From: CAYPZL01 sp964415045
Lineage (GTDB): Bacteria > Planctomycetota > Phycisphaerae > Sedimentisphaerales > Anaerobacaceae
Direction of reading: 5' to 3'
Assembly: GCA_964415045.1 (NCBI GenBank)
Contig: CAYPZL010000248.1
Span: forward strand, 1-7,252
Length of the DNA stretch: 7,252 bases
Position numbers and translations under genes: made by a program. Below the pieces are notes generated by a model, which was not told the origin of the DNA, ran no database searches, and was given only the letters and a program-made list of their open reading frames with translations. Positions within the stretch are counted from its first letter, which is position 1. Every line of letters begins with the position of its first letter. Shown piece after piece: positions 5,937 through 7,252 of this stretch.

Positions 5937-6971
5937 ATGTTGTGTATTGGCAGAACGAGAGTAATGATTGTTGCTTCCGTTGTTTGTCTCCTGGGCGCAC
6001 TTCCGAGTATCGCCGGGGCCGGTTCACTAACTATTCGGGAGATTCAGTTTACCGAGTCTTCCGACGGCGCCAGCGTCTACAACGGACAGGTCGTCGATTG
6101 TGCCGGTGGTGTTGTGGTAACGAAAGTGGCCGGCAGTCGCCCTCGGCTGTTCTTGCAGGACCCCAATGCTCTCGACGGCTGGGGCGGTATTCAGGTCAAA
6201 GGTTGGACCAGCGACGCCTTCGTCGATGTCAACACGGGGGATTGGGTGCAACTGGAGCAAGTGTTCGTCGAGGAGTACCGCGGGACGACGTTCCTGCAAT
6301 ACTGGGACGACAACCCGGACGGCTCTCTACCTGCCCTAACGGTCGTCAGCCTGGGCAACACGCTGCCCCGTCCGTTGGTCATTGATGTGAACGAGATCAC
6401 GACGCCCGAGTATCTGCCGCTGGACGACGCCTGGGTTGTGGCCAATCATAATGCGGAAAAGTTCGAATCCATGCTTCTGCAGATTCGCAACGTGGAAGTC
6501 ATCGCCCAGGGGCTGGGCAAGGCCCAGGACAACTATGAGCTCTGGTCATTCAGTGAGCCCAACGACCCCAACGCTCATTGCTGGGCAAGCGACTACATGA
6601 ACCTAGGCCGAGTGGAGCCCGATCTGTACCTGTCGGTAATTGAACCGGGACAGCGTCTTCGAGCTGTAACCGGCGTGCTCGAACAGTACATGAATCTGGG
6701 CAAGGGATATGACTATTATCAACTCCTGACGTTGGACGAGACCTCGGTGGTGGGACTTTGCCCGGCAGACCTGGACCAAGACGGTGACGTCGATCTCTGG
6801 GATTTCAAAGACTTCACGGAACAGTTGATCGCCGTATCGGCGCCCTCGACGGCCGATTTGAACGGCGATGGAGCAGTGGATGTGGTCGATCTCGATTTGT
6901 TCAATGCCTCCTGGCAGCAGGCCGACGTGAACGGTGATGGCATTGTGGACGGAGACGACCTGGATATCTAA
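5937..6971 (+). CDS. Secreted OB-fold-like protein with C-terminal dockerin-type calcium-binding repeats
   Basis: An exported protein of 344 residues; the specific role is not recognised. A Sec signal peptide (1-28: basic start, hydrophobic MIVASVVCLLGALPSIA, probable cleavage after AGA) has no lipobox. Residues about 30-130 (YNGQVVDCAGGVVV, RLFLQDPN, GGIQVKG, GDWVQLEQVFVEEYRGTTFLQY) resemble the OB-fold-like domain found beside extracellular nucleases and other planctomycete surface proteins. No nuclease catalytic domain is visible. The C-terminus carries three Asp-rich loops: DLDQDGDVDLWD (278-289), DLNGDGAVDVVD (307-318) and DVNGDGIVDGDD (330-341). The first two form a dockerin type I-like pair that would bind calcium and possibly a cohesin; the third ends with the protein. 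GGAGG (5923-5927) lies 9 nt before the ATG at 5937; an in-frame GTG at 5934 (spacing 6) is an alternative start. It lies 42 nt after the prepilin-like gene. Confidence 0.82.
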   Translation: MLCIGRTRVMIVASVVCLLGALPSIAGAGSLTIREIQFTESSDGASVYNGQVVDCAGGVVVTKVAGSRPRLFLQDPNALDGWGGIQVKGWTSDAFVDVNTGDWVQLEQVFVEEYRGTTFLQYWDDNPDGSLPALTVVSLGNTLPRPLVIDVNEITTPEYLPLDDAWVVANHNAEKFESMLLQIRNVEVIAQGLGKAQDNYELWSFSEPNDPNAHCWASDYMNLGRVEPDLYLSVIEPGQRLRAVTGVLEQYMNLGKGYDYYQLLTLDETSVVGLCPADLDQDGDVDLWDFKDFTEQLIAVSAPSTADLNGDGAVDVVDLDLFNASWQQADVNGDGIVDGDDLDI

Positions 6972-6983
6972 AGGAGAACGAAA

Positions 6984-7217
6984 GTGAGAAAGCAGTATGT
7001 TCTGGGAGTATTGTTCTTTGCCGGCGTCTGGGGTATATCAGAAGCTGTGTTGGGCGGCGCTCTCTATGCCGCGGGGGTGCCCCACGCGTCAGTCCTGTTG
7101 ACAGTTGTGGCCCTGGCGGTTCTCACCCTCGCGCGATCATATTTCCCGCTGCGAGGGACAGGTACACTCATTGCGGCCTGCGCCATGCTCTACAAGTTTC
7201 TGAACATAAATCTGTAA
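6984..7217 (+). CDS. Short hydrophobic membrane protein, possibly a truncated N-terminal fragment
   Basis: A 77-residue protein of unknown function that starts with GTG. AGGAG (6972-6976) lies 7 nt upstream, and the gene starts 12 nt after the dockerin-protein stop, so it is probably in the same operon. It is mostly hydrophobic, with three predicted membrane segments (about 5-30, 34-52 and 59-75): VLGVLFFAGVWGISEAVLGGALY, VLLTVVALAVLTLA and TLIAACAMLYKFLN. The last segment runs into the stop after LYKFLNINL, without the usual polar C-terminal tail. From memory, unverified, related proteins are longer and continue after KFLN with more membrane helices, which would make this copy truncated. A GC-rich hairpin starts 3 nt after the stop. 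Translating the other two frames past 7200 gave no obvious hydrophobic continuation. It could be a genuine small membrane protein or a gene cut by an insertion near its 3' part. Confidence 0.65.
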   Translation: MRKQYVLGVLFFAGVWGISEAVLGGALYAAGVPHASVLLTVVALAVLTLARSYFPLRGTGTLIAACAMLYKFLNINL

Positions 7218-7219
7218 TC

Positions 7220-7236
7220 CACCGGCTATGCCGGTG
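7220..7236 (+). repeat. GC-rich hairpin at the right edge (possible mobile-element end or 3' hairpin)
   Basis: CACCGGC (7220-7226) and GCCGGTG (7230-7236) form a perfect 7-bp stem with the loop TAT, 3 nt after the stop of the membrane-protein gene. The bases that follow (AGAATTGAAAAGG) contain no T-run, so it is not a standard intrinsic terminator. Short GC hairpins of this kind form the subterminal structures of IS200/IS605-type elements and REP sequences. With the apparently truncated gene in front and the window ending 16 bp later, that reading is possible but unproven. Confidence 0.45.
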
Positions 7237-7252
7237 AGAATTGAAAAGGCTC

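Overview
The window reads as one strand of bacterial chromosome with all supported genes on the + strand. The lineage is probably a planctomycete-like (PVC group) anaerobe. This is inferred from the prepilin-type surface protein with a degenerate H-X9-DG tail and from the secreted protein ending in dockerin-like Asp-rich calcium loops, both common in Phycisphaerae and related groups. The taxonomy is an inference from gene style.

Region 1 (1-4382) is a formate-utilisation operon: the C-terminal half of an FNT-family formate/nitrite channel, then three tightly packed cytoplasmic redox genes. These are a HydG/AsrB-type FAD/NAD(P)/[2Fe-2S] subunit, a molybdopterin formate dehydrogenase catalytic subunit with a cysteine metal ligand, and a HydB/AsrA-type subunit with two [4Fe-4S] motifs. 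Stop/start overlaps of 4 nt join the three. The likely path is formate entry through the FNT channel, oxidation at the Mo/W site, and electron flow through Fe-S clusters and FAD to NAD(P)+ (or the reverse, CO2 reduction). No [NiFe] hydrogenase catalytic subunit is present, so the sulfhydrogenase-type electron module serves formate dehydrogenase here.

Region 2 (4383-5057) is a small molybdenum-type regulatory module. A perfect 10-4-10 palindrome (CGTTATGTCG / CGACATAACG) resembles a ModE operator. It precedes a 63-aa cysteine-rich protein with a C-terminal CKCQIGCF motif, followed by a 116-aa protein that is only the winged-helix DNA-binding domain of ModE, without molybdate-binding domains. 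This is the most interesting part of the window: an effector-less ModE, a small Cys-rich partner candidate and a probable operator, next to a Mo/W enzyme.

Region 3 (5058-7252) holds surface genes: a prepilin-like protein starting at the base after the modE stop, a secreted OB-fold-like protein with dockerin-type repeats, and a short three-helix membrane protein that looks truncated. A 7-bp GC-rich hairpin follows the last stop codon; it could be a mobile-element end or a simple 3' hairpin. Both window edges look imperfect: a reading-frame break lies in the FNT gene near the left edge, and a probable truncation lies near the right edge.
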